A stretch of 64,000 bases of DNA from Xanthomonas phaseoli pv. phaseoli (GTDB taxonomy: Bacteria; Pseudomonadota; Gammaproteobacteria; Xanthomonadales; Xanthomonadaceae): the NCBI GenBank assembly GCA_022749655.1, contig CP094243.1:2294001-2358000 (forward strand). Direction: 5' to 3'. The position numbers and the translations under genes are program-made. The number at the start of each line of letters is the position of its first letter. The stretch's first letter is position 1. Shown in pieces: positions 21,211 to 30,678 of the stretch. Below the pieces are notes generated by a model. That model was not told where the DNA came from. It worked only from the letters and a program-made list of their open reading frames with translations, and ran no database searches.

Positions 21211-21690
21211 CTTCTCCTGCGCGCGGGAGAAGGGCCACATGCAACCGCTTATTCGGCCACCGTAGGACGCCCCTCTCCCGCGTGCGGGAGAGGGGGGGTG
21301 GGGTGAGGGCACGTGGGAAGCCACTTGGTGTGTCATTTCTGGAAGCGCGTGGTGACGCGTTCGACATCGTAGGTGGTCACACCTTGCCAAGCGCCCCCCT
21401 GTGGGGCATCTTCTCCCGCGCGCTGGAGAAGAGCCACATGCAGCCGCTTATTCGGCTACCGGAGCACGCCCCTCTCCCGCATGCGGGAGAGGGGTTGGGG
21501 TGAGGGCACGGGGAAGCCACTTGGTGTGTCATTTCTGGAGGCGCGTGGCGACGCGTTCGACATCGTAGGTGGTGACACCTTTGCCAGGCGCCCCCTGCGG
21601 GGCACCTTCTCCCGCGTGCGGGAGAAGGGCCACATGCAACCGCTTATTCGGCTGCCGGAGCACGCCCCTCTCCCGCGTGTGGGAGAAGGA
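21211..21690. repeat. tandem array, 2.4 copies of a ~197-bp unit with internal hairpins
   Basis: Unit 1 is 21211-21409, unit 2 is 21410-21605 and a partial third copy is 21606-21690, about 90 % alike. Each full unit holds two palindromes of the type CTTCTCCCGC/GCGGGAGAAG and CCCCTCTCCCGC/GCGGGAGAGGG, then a conserved stretch with CCACTTGGTGTGTCATTTC and GACGCGTTCGACATCGTAGG. It fills the gap between two convergent genes. The palindromic half is of a kind common between Xanthomonas genes; the tandem organisation with the longer spacer is the notable part. Small open frames inside it are repeat artefacts. Confidence 0.9.
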
Positions 21691-21694
21691 TCAA

Positions 21695-23499
21695 TCACTC
21701 GATCGGTTGATCCAGCATCAGCTCGCGCGCGAAGCGGACCGGCGGTGCGCCGTAGGACAGCATCTGGTCGTGATAGGCCTTCAGGTTGAAGCTGTCGCCC
21801 AGCTTGTCCTGCACCGCCTTGCGCGTGTCCAGATGTTCCTGCACGCCAACGAAGTAGGTCGGCAGCTGTGCCGAAGACAGCTGTGCACGCACCCACTTGC
21901 CCGCCGCTTCGCTTTCCTGCTGGAAGGTGTCGTGGGTCATCAGCTGCATCGCCTTGTCGCGATCCCAGCCGTCCACATGCACGCCCTGGTCGAGGATGGC
22001 ATTGGCGATGGTGCGCAGGTAGAACTTGAGCTGCACCAGATGGAACAGTGGGTCGTTATCCAGGTAACCCTGCTCCTGCATCATGCGTTCGGTGTACACC
22101 GCCCAGCCTTCGGCGAACATGCCCGAGCGCAGCACCGCGCGCAGCGTGGAGGGGAACTTGGCCGAATGCCAGCCTTCCAGGTAATGACCGGGGTGCCCTC
22201 ATGGATGCTGAGCAGCTGGATCATGCGGGTGTTGTATTCGCGCAGGAACGAATCGACCTGCTTGTCGTTCCAGTCGTCGGGAATCGGCGACACCGCGTAG
22301 AACGTCTTGAGATTCTTGTCGAGCGGGCCGGGCGAATCGCAATACGCCACCGCCACGCCACGCTGGAATTCCGGCATCAGGATGATGTCCACCGGCGAAT
22401 CGGGCAGCGTCATCAAATCCTTCTGGCGCACGAACTCGGTCGATTGCGCCAGCGCTGCCTTGGCGGCGTCCACCACCTTGTCGCGCGCCGGCTTGTCGGC
22501 ATACGCCAGCTCCAGGGCCGCTTCGATCGCCGCCTGCTGCTGGTCGTCGGTGGGCGATTCGGGCAACTTGGGGGCGCCGGGCTTGTCCTTGAGCACCGTG
22601 CGTGCAATCCCGTACATGTCGCTGCGCACGCGCTTGAGCTCGGATTCGGCACGCTGTTTGATGTCGGCACGCGACAGCGACGACAGCAGTGCGAATTTCA
22701 GCTTCTGATCGTATTTTTCCGCACCGATGCGGAAGTCGCCCTTGGCATTGGGGACCAGCACGGTGTCCAGCCAGGTCTGCTGCTCGGCCACTGCCTTGCG
22801 CAGGTTGTCGATGGCCGCCTGCGCACGCGCCGCCTCGATTGGGCCAAGCTGGCTGATGTTGGGCGCGATGAAGCTGTCGACGATGCTCAGGATGCCCTTG
22901 TTCTGCTTGGCCACCGTTTCGGCATGGATCTTCGGCACGCGTGCCGGGTCCAGGTTCTGGCGTGCCTGCGCAAAGATGCTCGGGATCTTTTCCATGCGCT
23001 GGGTGGCCGCAGTCAGGCGCTCGGGCAGCGGCGCGAACTCGCGCGCCATCAGGCTGTACAGCGCGCTGCCGGCCAGGCCGTTGTAGAGCTGCGGGTCCCA
23101 GGCCCAGCTTTGCAGCACCTCGGTATTCCAGATCTCCGATTGCAGCTGGTTGCGCAGAACGGCCGCATCCACCTGGTTCTCGCGCGAGAGCTTGGTGACG
23201 TCGATCGCATCCAGGGTGGCCAGCAGCTTCTTGCCCGCATCCACGCTGCGCTGGCGGCCGCCGGCGCTCAGGTCGTCGATCTGCGCATCGAAGCGATGGT
23301 CGCCGGTCTGGGTGGCGGTCACCGGCGACAGCTGCATCCAGGTGTCAAGGGCCTGTTTGGACAATGCGGCAAAGCGCGCATCCGGGGTCTGTGCGTCGTT
23401 GGCGGCAGGCGCGGTTGCATCGGCGCGCGGTGATTCGGGCTGCTGCTGGCAGGCGCTCAGGCCGGCGATCAGGGCGAGGACAAGCAGGCGTTGACGCAT
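21695..23499 (-). pseudogene. DUF885 family lipoprotein, frameshifted
   Basis: Starts MRQRLLVLALIAGLSAC, a lipoprotein signal with Cys17. The DUF885 domain (related to metallopeptidase-like gluzincins) covers nearly the whole protein, with the motif HEGTPGHY split by a frameshift and then EGWAVYTERMMQEQG. The break is at 22188-22189: adding one base to the CC pair in ACCGGGG restores HEGTPGHYLEGWHS. The repaired product has about 601 residues, a usual length. It is predicted to be a periplasmic or surface peptidase-like protein of unknown substrate, convergent with the ABC exporter across the repeat array. Confidence 0.85.
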
Positions 23500-23882
23500 C
23501 GTAGGTCCTGGTGGAATCAAACCGCCAGCATAGGCATCTGCGCGCGCATGCGCATCCGCCATTGGTGTGGGTCAGCCAATAAATCGGCCGCGCCCACCGC
23601 CAGGCGGGCGCGGCCGAGGCTTGACCTGCTTGTGCCGCTTGCACCCTTCGGCTTCTGCGCGCCCTCCAGGTTCCCTCACAGATGCTCACCACGCAGGGAC
23701 GGCCGCCCCCGATCCTGCCAGCCGGCCAGCGGCGCGATCGCGCGGGGCACACGATGGGTGCACGTTGCGGGCGCGATCGCTCGTACACTCCGGTTCCCGG
23801 GCGCCGCCTCGCTCCTCAGGCTGCGCGTAGACGCAACATCATGCTTGCCACCCGCACGGTGGCCTGTTCCAAGGAGGATCAC
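23500..23882. other. intergenic region between divergent genes, with a GC-rich hairpin
   Basis: About 380 bp between the divergent DUF885 and GFA genes. It holds an 11-bp perfect inverted repeat, CGGCCGCGCCC at 23585-23595 with its complement at 23606-23616, loop of 10 bases. On the minus strand it is followed by ATTTATT, so it could act as an attenuator or terminator ahead of the DUF885 gene. Both promoters must lie here. Confidence 0.5.
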
Positions 23883-24239
23883 ATGCACTATGCCGGCAGC
23901 TGTCATTGCGGACGCATCGCGTTCGATCTGCAGACCGAAGCGCCCATCACCGAGGTCTACGACTGCAACTGTTCGATGTGTCGCCGCCGCGGCGGCTTGC
24001 TCTGGTTCGGCGCGCGCACCCAGCTGCAGCTTCAGGCCACGCCGGAAGCTGTCGGCAGCTACCGTTTCAACCAGCAGCACATCGATCACCACTATTGCCC
24101 GCAGTGCGGGATCGCGCCCTTCAGCGAAGGCCTAAATCCGAAGACCGGCGAAATGGGCGTCGCGGTCAATGTGCGTTGCCTGCCGGCCCTGGATCTTGCC
24201 GGGCTGCAGGTGCATGCCGTCGACGGAGCCAGCCGATGA
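23883..24239 (+). CDS. GFA / CENP-V family zinc protein
   Basis: 118 residues with the zinc-ligand set of the glutathione-dependent formaldehyde-activating family: C7-x-C9, then C28-x-C30-xx-C33, and C72-xx-C75. The start is firmly set by an AAGGAGG ribosome-binding site 6 bases upstream of the ATG at 23883, one of the best in the window. Members bind zinc; some react with S-hydroxymethyl-glutathione, but most are uncharacterised. The stop overlaps the start of the DUF4349 lipoprotein gene (ATGA). Confidence 0.88.
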   Translation: MHYAGSCHCGRIAFDLQTEAPITEVYDCNCSMCRRRGGLLWFGARTQLQLQATPEAVGSYRFNQQHIDHHYCPQCGIAPFSEGLNPKTGEMGVAVNVRCLPALDLAGLQVHAVDGASR

Positions 24240-25039
24240 GCCGCGCCATGCAGCGGTACGCCACCGCGATGCTGCTCGGATGGGCGCTATGCGGGTGTGC
24301 GAAGCATCACGCAGAGATGGCGGCCGATGGCGGCGCTGCGGCGCCGGCACCGCCCGCCGCGCAGGGCAATGCGTTGGCCTACGAGCACGATGTGCGGATC
24401 GAGCTGCCTGCCGACCAGATCGGCCAGCGCATCGCCGCGATACGCACTGCCTGCCAGGGCGCGCAGTTCGGCGACTGCGCCTTGCTGGCGGTCGAGCAGG
24501 CAGGTGGGCGCGACCCCAGTGGGCGCGTCAGCGTACGGCTGGCGCCGGACGGGATCGAACCCATGGTGCAGTTGGCCGGCCAGCATGGCGATGTCGCCGC
24601 GCGTAGCACGCGGGCCGAAGATCTGGCGCAGCAGATCGCCGACACCAGCCTGGCGCAGGCCCGGCTGCAAAAAGAGCATGCGCGCCTGCTGGAATTGCAG
24701 CAGCGCCGCGATCTGGCGGTGACCGATCTGCTGGCCCTGTCCAAGCGGCTGGCCGAGATCGAGGCCGAAGCGCAGCAGACCCAACAGCAAGCCGCGCAAC
24801 AGCAGCGCCGGGTGCGCACGCAGCTGCTGACGCTCAATTTCCGCAGCACCGGTGGCGAGCAGGGCAGGGGCGAGATCGCAGAAGCCGCTGCCGAGTTCGG
24901 CGAGGTGTTTTCCAGCAGCGTGGCGTTCGTCATCCGCGCAGTGGCGGCGCTGCTGCCGGTGGCTGTGGTCGCACTGATCGCCGGCTGGTTGTTGCTGCTG
25001 GCGTGGCGCTGGCGCGTACGTCGGCGCCGGGTGTCCTGA
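24236..25039 (+). CDS. DUF4349-like lipoprotein with coiled coil and C-terminal membrane anchor
   Basis: 267 residues. Signal peptide with a lipobox-like LCGC (Cys21), a globular beta-rich part (about 45-120), a long Gln/Ala/Leu-rich coiled coil (about 122-195) and a C-terminal transmembrane helix (AALLPVAVVALIAGWLLLLA) followed by a strongly basic tail (WRWRVRRRRVS). This layout matches the DUF4349 group of envelope proteins of unknown function. The residue before the lipobox Cys is Gly, preceded by an unusual Cys. It is translationally coupled to the GFA gene. Confidence 0.75.
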   Translation: MSRAMQRYATAMLLGWALCGCAKHHAEMAADGGAAAPAPPAAQGNALAYEHDVRIELPADQIGQRIAAIRTACQGAQFGDCALLAVEQAGGRDPSGRVSVRLAPDGIEPMVQLAGQHGDVAARSTRAEDLAQQIADTSLAQARLQKEHARLLELQQRRDLAVTDLLALSKRLAEIEAEAQQTQQQAAQQQRRVRTQLLTLNFRSTGGEQGRGEIAEAAAEFGEVFSSSVAFVIRAVAALLPVAVVALIAGWLLLLAWRWRVRRRRVS

Positions 25040-25230
25040 TGCACCGCAGCTGCGCGGCAATGACGCGCAGCTGCGGGGTCATTCGATTTGTCATTGCGTG
25101 CGGCGTGCGTTGTCAGTTCCGGGCGCACGCGGCTCAAGCACGCAGCACATGCCAACGCGCAGCAGACGCGTCACAGCGTCAGCTGCGATCCAGTCGGGCA
25201 GTCATGTGCCGCAAGTAGGTTGAGCCTGGC

Positions 25231-25524
25231 TCAACCTTCGTCGGCTTCGTATTCCACAAACACATCCAGCTGCAGCGCCAGCTCTTGCACCGCGTCGCGT
25301 ACCTTCTGCGCGGTGGCCTCGTTGCCGGCTTCCACTTCGAACTCGTGGCTGCCCGGACCTTCGTCGTCCGACAGGCCAGCCGAGCTGGAATCTTCGTCGT
25401 CCAGGTGCGGCATCAGGTCGTCCACTTCTTCTACGTGCTCGATGCCGTCGATGCTTTGCAGCAGGTTGGCAATGGCACGCGCGTCGTCGTCGGTGCCGGT
25501 GATGCGCATGCGGAGGGTAGGCAT
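25231..25524 (-). CDS. small acidic conserved hypothetical protein
   Basis: 97 residues, very acidic (a run LDDEDSSSAGLSDDEG in the middle). The N-terminus MPTLRMRITGTDDDARAIANLLQSIDGIEHVEEVDDL has a beta-alpha-beta ACT/ferredoxin-like pattern, as does the C-terminal FEVEAGNEATAQKVRDAVQE. I do not recognise a family with certainty. The ATG at 25524 is preferred to the upstream in-frame start at 25599 because the extension has low-complexity, non-conserved character. No partner gene is clear; the cupin gene ends 77 bp away on the same strand. Confidence 0.7.
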   Translation of the reverse strand: MPTLRMRITGTDDDARAIANLLQSIDGIEHVEEVDDLMPHLDDEDSSSAGLSDDEGPGSHEFEVEAGNEATAQKVRDAVQELALQLDVFVEYEADEG

Positions 25525-25600
25525 GGGAGTGTCCTGTGGATTGGGGACATCAAGCCTAGGCATCGCCAGGACAAAACCAGGTGACGGTGCGCCGCTCACA

Positions 25601-27019
25601 TCACGCCGACTGTGCCGGCCATGCCTGGCGTGTGACGGGGTCGGAATGCATTACTCGGCCCACTGCGGCGCGCAGCATCGTCGGCATGACGTAGTGGTGA
25701 TGCGCGTGATGGATGCAGGCCATGTAGATGCGGCCAAACCAGTTGCGGCAGCTCACCCGTGTGGCCATCGTCAGCTCGATCTCGTGCGTGCCGACCCGGC
25801 GCAATGCCACCGACGAGCGGAAGCGCAGATGTTTGTCGTCGGCGCCCAGCACGATCTGCACTTGCTGCCCATCGGCATCGCTGCGTTGTGCCAGCACCGG
25901 GAAGCGCCCGGCGAAACGGTGCGCTGCGCTCGGGTCGAGCAACGAAGACACCGGGCAGCCTAGATGCGAGGTGCGTAGTCCCAATGGCTTGACCATCAGG
26001 TTGCGCAGACGCATCAAACCGCTCACGCCGCCCGGCGGCTGATCGATGAATGCCTGCAGCAAGTCGCACATCAGGCCTTGCAGGCTGTCGCTGCGCAGTT
26101 GGCGTGTGTCCAAACGCAGCTGATGGGTGTCCTGAAAATGCACCTGCCCGCCCAACTGCTCGCGCAGCAATGCATCGGCCGGCAGTGCCTGCAGCGAGCG
26201 TATCCGTAGCGGTGCCACACGGGTGGCGACAAATCCGGGGCGGCGGGTACGCGGCGGCAGCTGGCGGATGCGCCCGCTCCAGCGGCGCGCACGGCCACAG
26301 GCGCGCTGCTGCCAGCTCTGCGGTTTGACGTGCAGCGACAGCGACACGGTAGGCACGTCCGCCGCATGAAAGGCATCGGACTGCAGTAGCGCCGCGACGG
26401 GAGGCGGCAGCAGCTCGGTCAAGCTGGCAATGGTCGCCGTGCCTTGCTTGACCAAGGCTTGCTGCTCGGGGCTCAAGTCGCCGCCGGCTTCGTCCGGATG
26501 GCAGGACAGCGCAAAGAACGCCGAGTGTGGCGCGTTCCACTGCGAAGGTACGAACTGGTGCCACGTTCCGCCGCCGAAGCGCACCGTAAACAGGCTGTCG
26601 CCGGGCAGATCCACGTAGCGCAACGCCTGCAGGAAGGCCCGCGGGTCCTGGCGCAACTGCTGCGCTGACGCGGTGGAAAAGCGTAGTTGTGCACCGCCGC
26701 TTCCGGTGATTGCGGTGAACACGCGATTGCCGGCATGGCAGTGAAACGGATGCCCCTGCGGTCCGACCGAAAACGAAAATAGCGAGGCACGATCGTCGTG
26801 GCCGAAGTCGGGTGCGGACAACTGCGCCGACGGTTCATCCAGGGCATCGTGGTGCGCAGGGTGGCATCGCTGCCGTTCACCGGTCTGCGCAATCAAGCTA
26901 TCGCCTGCGCCTGGGTCCAGTTGCGCGATCAGCATCACCTCGACCGGGCGGCCACCGCTGTACGAGGGCAGCGATACACGTGGAAAGCTTGTGTCTGCGA
27001 CGATCCGTTGGGGGTCCAT
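25601..27019 (-). CDS. cupin-like + DUF2867 two-domain protein
   Basis: 472 residues, intact. The N-terminal half has a cupin-like metal-site pattern: HPFHCHAGNRVFTAITG followed by GGGTWHQFVPSQW. The C-terminal third matches the DUF2867 pattern: FRSSVALRRVGTHEIELTMATRV, then NWFGRIYMACIHHAHHHYVMPTMLR. A basic linker (about 240-270) joins them. Neither half gives a clear reaction; a metal-dependent oxygenase or sensor is possible. It lies 33 bp downstream of the ArsR-type repressor gene on the same strand, so both are likely one operon under the twin operator at 27375-27402. Confidence 0.75.
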   Translation of the reverse strand: MDPQRIVADTSFPRVSLPSYSGGRPVEVMLIAQLDPGAGDSLIAQTGERQRCHPAHHDALDEPSAQLSAPDFGHDDRASLFSFSVGPQGHPFHCHAGNRVFTAITGSGGAQLRFSTASAQQLRQDPRAFLQALRYVDLPGDSLFTVRFGGGTWHQFVPSQWNAPHSAFFALSCHPDEAGGDLSPEQQALVKQGTATIASLTELLPPPVAALLQSDAFHAADVPTVSLSLHVKPQSWQQRACGRARRWSGRIRQLPPRTRRPGFVATRVAPLRIRSLQALPADALLREQLGGQVHFQDTHQLRLDTRQLRSDSLQGLMCDLLQAFIDQPPGGVSGLMRLRNLMVKPLGLRTSHLGCPVSSLLDPSAAHRFAGRFPVLAQRSDADGQQVQIVLGADDKHLRFRSSVALRRVGTHEIELTMATRVSCRNWFGRIYMACIHHAHHHYVMPTMLRAAVGRVMHSDPVTRQAWPAQSA

Positions 27020-27052
27020 GGCATGTCCTTGCGGCAGAAGTCGAGTGGAGGA

Positions 27053-27367
27053 TCAGCGGGTCTTTTTCGCCAGCTTGCGCGACTCGCGCTGCAGCGGGCC
27101 TGCCTTGGGACAGACCTCGAATGCGAAGCCGCTGAGCGTATTGACCATGTTGTCGGGCGTCAGCCGATACACCACGAATTGGCCGCGGCGCTCGCTGCTG
27201 ACCAGCCCGGCCGCAGACAGCACGGAGAGATGGCGCGAAATTGCGGGTGCGCTCATCGCAAACCGTTCGCCGATCTGTCCGGCAGTCAATTCCTGCGCAG
27301 ACAGGTAGGCCAGGATTTCCCGGCGTGGCCGCGAAGCCAGGGCTTCGAAAATGCGATCGATGGACAT
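27053..27367 (-). CDS. ArsR-family transcriptional repressor
   Basis: 104 residues. The whole protein is the ArsR winged helix: IFEALASRPRREILAYLSAQ, recognition helix APAISRHLSVLSAAGLV and the wing SERRGQFVVYRL. The metal motif of classical ArsR/SmtB proteins (ELCVCDL) is absent; only one Cys is present, near residue 86 (EVCPKAGP). It therefore belongs to the SdpR/YgaV-like branch that responds to signals other than arsenite or zinc. A twin AT-rich operator lies 8-35 bases upstream of its start, implying autorepression. Confidence 0.9.
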   Translation of the reverse strand: MSIDRIFEALASRPRREILAYLSAQELTAGQIGERFAMSAPAISRHLSVLSAAGLVSSERRGQFVVYRLTPDNMVNTLSGFAFEVCPKAGPLQRESRKLAKKTR

Positions 27368-27374
27368 GGATGGG

Positions 27375-27402
27375 TTAGCTAATTAACGAATTAGCTAATT
27401 AA
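27375..27402. promoter_or_regulatory. twin ArsR-type operator (two TTAGCTAATTAA boxes)
   Basis: Two identical 12-base boxes TTAGCTAATTAA at 27375-27386 and 27391-27402, repeated at a 16-bp period, each containing the palindrome TTAGCTAA. The patch is strikingly AT-rich in a GC-rich genome and directly precedes the ArsR gene (start 27367), where it would overlap the promoter. This is what autoregulatory ArsR operators look like. Confidence 0.8.
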
Positions 27403-27679
27403 TGATCTTGATGGGGCTGGCTGTCAAGCGATTTATGCAGCGTCGCTCAGGGCGTGTTTGTAGCCCTCTCCTGCAGGGCGCCGATGCAATGCTTGCGCGC
27501 CAATGGCGCGCGCGCTCTTGGCGCGGGCAAGGGCGCGGCACGGGGCGGAGGTGAGGGGACGGGGCGAACCCGCAAGTGCAGCAGGCTCCACTACCGCGCT
27601 CTTACCGTCATCCGCCCCTGCGGCGCATCTTTTCCCCTAGCGCGAAGGGCAGCAAAATCTTCGAGATCCCCGGGTGATT

Positions 27680-28672
27680 TCATTTCGCCGCCGATGCGCC
27701 AGGCAAACGTCGCCGCGCACGCGGCTCCTGTACATCTTCGCTCCGCGGCAACGCCACCAGCTCGGCAGGCAGTGCCGGCATCGGGGTGCGTTCGTCCTGT
27801 GCTTCGCGCTTGAGCCAGTCGATGAACAATGCCGCGGCCGGGCTGAGCTCGCGGTGGCTGGGGTGCACGATGTAGTACGCGTAACGCGCCTTGAGCGTGG
27901 GGCCGGGCAGGCGTACCAGTTCGTAACGCTGCAGGTAGGGCTGGGCGATGTGCTTGCGCGCCAGCACCGCGCCCAGGCCATACACGGCGGCGCGCATTGC
28001 ATCGGTGCTGTCGTTGAAGGTGTGCATTGGCGGCACGGTGGTACCGCGGACCTGGGCTGCGCGGAACCAGTCGCGCCACCCCTGCGGCGACATGTCGGTC
28101 AGTAGCGGCAATTGCGCGATCTGTGCCGGCGTGCGCAGGGCAGCCACTTCCGGCAACGACGGCGAGGCCACCGGGAACAGCTCGTCGTCCATCAGATGAT
28201 GCGAGGTCAGTCCGGGCCATGCGCCTTGGCCATAGCGAATGCCCAGGTCCGGGCCGCCTTCTTCGAAACGCGAAAACGCCGTATCCGATTGCAAGTCCAT
28301 GCGGATATGCGGATAGGCGCGGCAAAAGCGCGGCAGCCGCGGCAACAACCAGCAGTACGACAGCGACCGCAACGTGGTGACGCGCAGTGGAATGGCGTCT
28401 TCGCGCGGATGCAGGTTGCCGGCGACCGCAGCAATCTCGGCCAGCGCGGCGGTGGCCGCATCAGCCAGCTGGCGGCCTTCGGCGGTGAGCTTGACGCCGC
28501 GCGGTAGCCGCTGGAACAAGGTCGCACCCAGCAGCGCTTCGAGCTTGCGCACATGGTGGCTGACTGCGCTGGCGGTGAGGTGCAGTTCTTCGGCGGCGTG
28601 GGCGAAGTTCTGGTGGCGGGCGGCCGCGGCGAACACGCCCAGCGCAGGCAACAGGGTAGGGCGCAGGTTCAT
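27680..28672 (-). CDS. LysR-family regulator (GcvA-like)
   Basis: 330 residues. N-terminal winged helix with ALGVFAAAARHQNFAHAAEE and LTASAVSHHVRKLEALLG, then a substrate-binding domain with the GcvA-type features (RVTTLRSLSYCWLLPRL, DLGIRYGQGAWPGL, GLGAVLARKHIAQPYL). The last 35 residues are rich in Arg and Pro and extend beyond the family's usual end. It is divergent from the EamA permease gene with 170 bp between them, so it probably controls that permease. Confidence 0.9.
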   Translation of the reverse strand: MNLRPTLLPALGVFAAAARHQNFAHAAEELHLTASAVSHHVRKLEALLGATLFQRLPRGVKLTAEGRQLADAATAALAEIAAVAGNLHPREDAIPLRVTTLRSLSYCWLLPRLPRFCRAYPHIRMDLQSDTAFSRFEEGGPDLGIRYGQGAWPGLTSHHLMDDELFPVASPSLPEVAALRTPAQIAQLPLLTDMSPQGWRDWFRAAQVRGTTVPPMHTFNDSTDAMRAAVYGLGAVLARKHIAQPYLQRYELVRLPGPTLKARYAYYIVHPSHRELSPAAALFIDWLKREAQDERTPMPALPAELVALPRSEDVQEPRARRRLPGASAAK

Positions 28673-28842
28673 CGAGGCATGAGTGAGATTTGTGGCTCGC
28701 CCCGATACTACGCGCTTGTCGCGTCCATGGCCGCAACCGATGCTGCGTCATCCCTTCGCGACGATCGTGCCATGTCTCTTTGTCTGCCTGCTGCTGTTTT
28801 CTGCCGTTTCAGTCCTGCATGGCACGGTTCGGGAGCACGGCC

Positions 28843-29730
28843 ATGAGCGCCCAATCTCCGGCGCAGGCGGAGCTTGCGGTCCACCACTGGCGAACGCCGC
28901 TTGAGCTTGGTTTCTTGGGCGTCGTGTGGGGCTGCTCGTTCCTGTTCATGCGCGTGGCTGCGCCCAAGTTCGGCACCGTGGCGTTGGTGGAAATTCGCCT
29001 GGCGCTGGGTGCGTTGGTGCTGCTGCCATTCCTGTGGCTGGCACGCGAACGTTTCCCGTTGCATCGCTGGCCGATGCTGGCGGCAATCGGTGTGCTCAAC
29101 TCGGCGTTGCCGTTCCTGCTGTTCGCTTGGGGCGCGCAACATGCACCGGCGGCAGTCGGGGCGATCTGCAACGCGATGACGGTGCTGTTTACCGCGCTGA
29201 TCGCCTTCCTGTTTTTCGGCGAACGAATCGGCACGCGTCGCGCACTGGCGTTGCTGGTGGGGTTTATCGGCGTGCTGGTGTTGGCCACCGGCAAATCCGC
29301 CGGTCTGAGCGTCGGGCCGGCAGCGCTGGCTGGTGCAACTGCCTCGCTGCTGTACGGCATCGGCTACAACCTGGTGAAGCGCCATATGGGCGATTTGCCG
29401 CCTGCTGCGTCGGCGGCGTCCACCCTGGGCTGCAGTGCGCTCTTGCTGGCGCCCTTGGCCTGGTGGCAATGGCCGACCACGCCGGTGCCGGCGCTGGCGT
29501 GGGCCTGCGCCACCGCGCTGGGTGTGGTGTGCACCGGGCTGGCGTTCTTGATGTATTACCGGCTGATCCAGCGCATCGGCCCGGCTCGTGCGTCCACGGT
29601 GACCTATCTGGTGCCGGTGTTCGGCGCGCTGCTGGCATGGTCGCTGCTGGGCGAACCGCTCACCTGGACCATGCTGGTCGCCGCGGTGCTGATCCTCGGC
29701 AGCGTTGCCTTCAGCCAGCGCGCCCGCTGA
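28843..29730 (+). CDS. EamA/DMT-family permease
   Basis: 295 residues, ten predicted helices in two EamA repeats; LGVVWGCSFLFMRVAAPKFG and the conserved YYRLIQRIGPARASTVTYL near the end are typical of this family. The ATG at 28843 is chosen because homology begins just after it; the upstream in-frame start at 28690 would add an unrelated stretch. Divergent from the LysR gene, a common regulator-exporter arrangement for amino acid or metabolite export. The substrate is unknown. Confidence 0.88.
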   Translation: MSAQSPAQAELAVHHWRTPLELGFLGVVWGCSFLFMRVAAPKFGTVALVEIRLALGALVLLPFLWLARERFPLHRWPMLAAIGVLNSALPFLLFAWGAQHAPAAVGAICNAMTVLFTALIAFLFFGERIGTRRALALLVGFIGVLVLATGKSAGLSVGPAALAGATASLLYGIGYNLVKRHMGDLPPAASAASTLGCSALLLAPLAWWQWPTTPVPALAWACATALGVVCTGLAFLMYYRLIQRIGPARASTVTYLVPVFGALLAWSLLGEPLTWTMLVAAVLILGSVAFSQRAR

Positions 29731-29750
29731 GCGGACGCGACTCGCTTTTG

Positions 29751-29778
29751 CGATTTCCGATTCCCGATTCCGATTCAA
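29751..29778. repeat. dispersed repeat, ATTCCCGATTCC type
   Basis: Copies of CGATTTCCGATTCCCGATTC between the EamA and cyclophilin genes. Same family as the copies at 42829, 53752, 53852, 60124 and 60407. Confidence 0.75.
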
Positions 29779-30678
29779 CCCGCCGGCGGTGCACGCACCG
29801 GCAATGGCACATTGCACAGGTCGATGTGCCCGGCCGGGCGCTTGTAGAAATCGTCCTTGCGGTTGCGGCGCGCCTCGACCACGTCGCGAAAGGTCTGGCT
29901 GTCGGTGCGCAGCAATTGCAGCGGTGTGCGCTCGGGCGCAGGCACTTCGCTGGCCAGCCGGATCGCGCGGATCGGCGCGCGTTGCGCGGGGTCTTCGTAG
30001 AAGCCCATCGGGTCAGGGCCGCGCGGCGTCACGCTGAGCAATTCCATGCCTTTGACCACACGCCCGACCACGGTGATGTTGCGATCCAATTGGCGCGGCG
30101 ATTGCCCGGTGACTACGTACAGTTCGGCGCCGATGCTGCTGTCTTCGTCGTTGTTGCGGCCTGCGCCCAGGGTGCCGTAGCAATGCGCCAGCCAGGTCTT
30201 GTCGGTGGCCGTGTCGCGGCCGACCGGGAAGCCGTCGACAAAGCCCACCTGCGGCGCCCAGCCATCGCTATCGGGTAGGCGCTGGAAATCCAGGCCCTGC
30301 GATGGGCGTTCGAATTCGGCAGGCAGATGCGTCTTGGCCGAGCCCAGCGATTTGGCCTTGGCCGGTGTCTCGCCATCGGGGTCGCCGAACTACCACGAAA
30401 TTGTCCTGCGAGCGATAGATGCTCAGCCCGTCCCAGAAGCGCTCATGCGCCAGCGTGCGAATGTTGGCGACGTGTTCCGGCGCGAATTGCGGCGCCAGCT
30501 CGATGATGACCCGGCCGGCATCCAGCTCCAGGTACAGCGTGCGGTCCGGATCGAGCGCGCGCCAGGCACTGCTCGGCGAGCTGTCGAGAATCTGTTGCGG
30601 GCTACGGTAAGCCGCGTTGGCGGCTGCGGGTAGCAGCAGGGCGAGCAGGCAGGCGGAAGCAACAGTGCGCAGGAGCAT
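29775..30678 (-). pseudogene. periplasmic cyclophilin-type peptidyl-prolyl isomerase, frameshifted
   Basis: Start [20 protein letters not shown] gives a signal peptide cleaved near ANAAY. The cyclophilin domain follows: [38 protein letters not shown] and the core strand RSQDNFVV, then after a frameshift [32 protein letters not shown] and [12 protein letters not shown]. The break is near 30386-30392; the likely original is VVQFGDPDG, so two bases seem lost. Repaired length is about 302 residues. Cyclophilins speed proline isomerisation; this one should act on secreted proteins. Confidence 0.85.

Noticed and set aside
21211..21690. The repeat array as a CRISPR array.
   Set aside because: The units are about 197 bp and the intervening DNA is itself repeated; there are no short direct repeats with unique spacers and no cas genes nearby.
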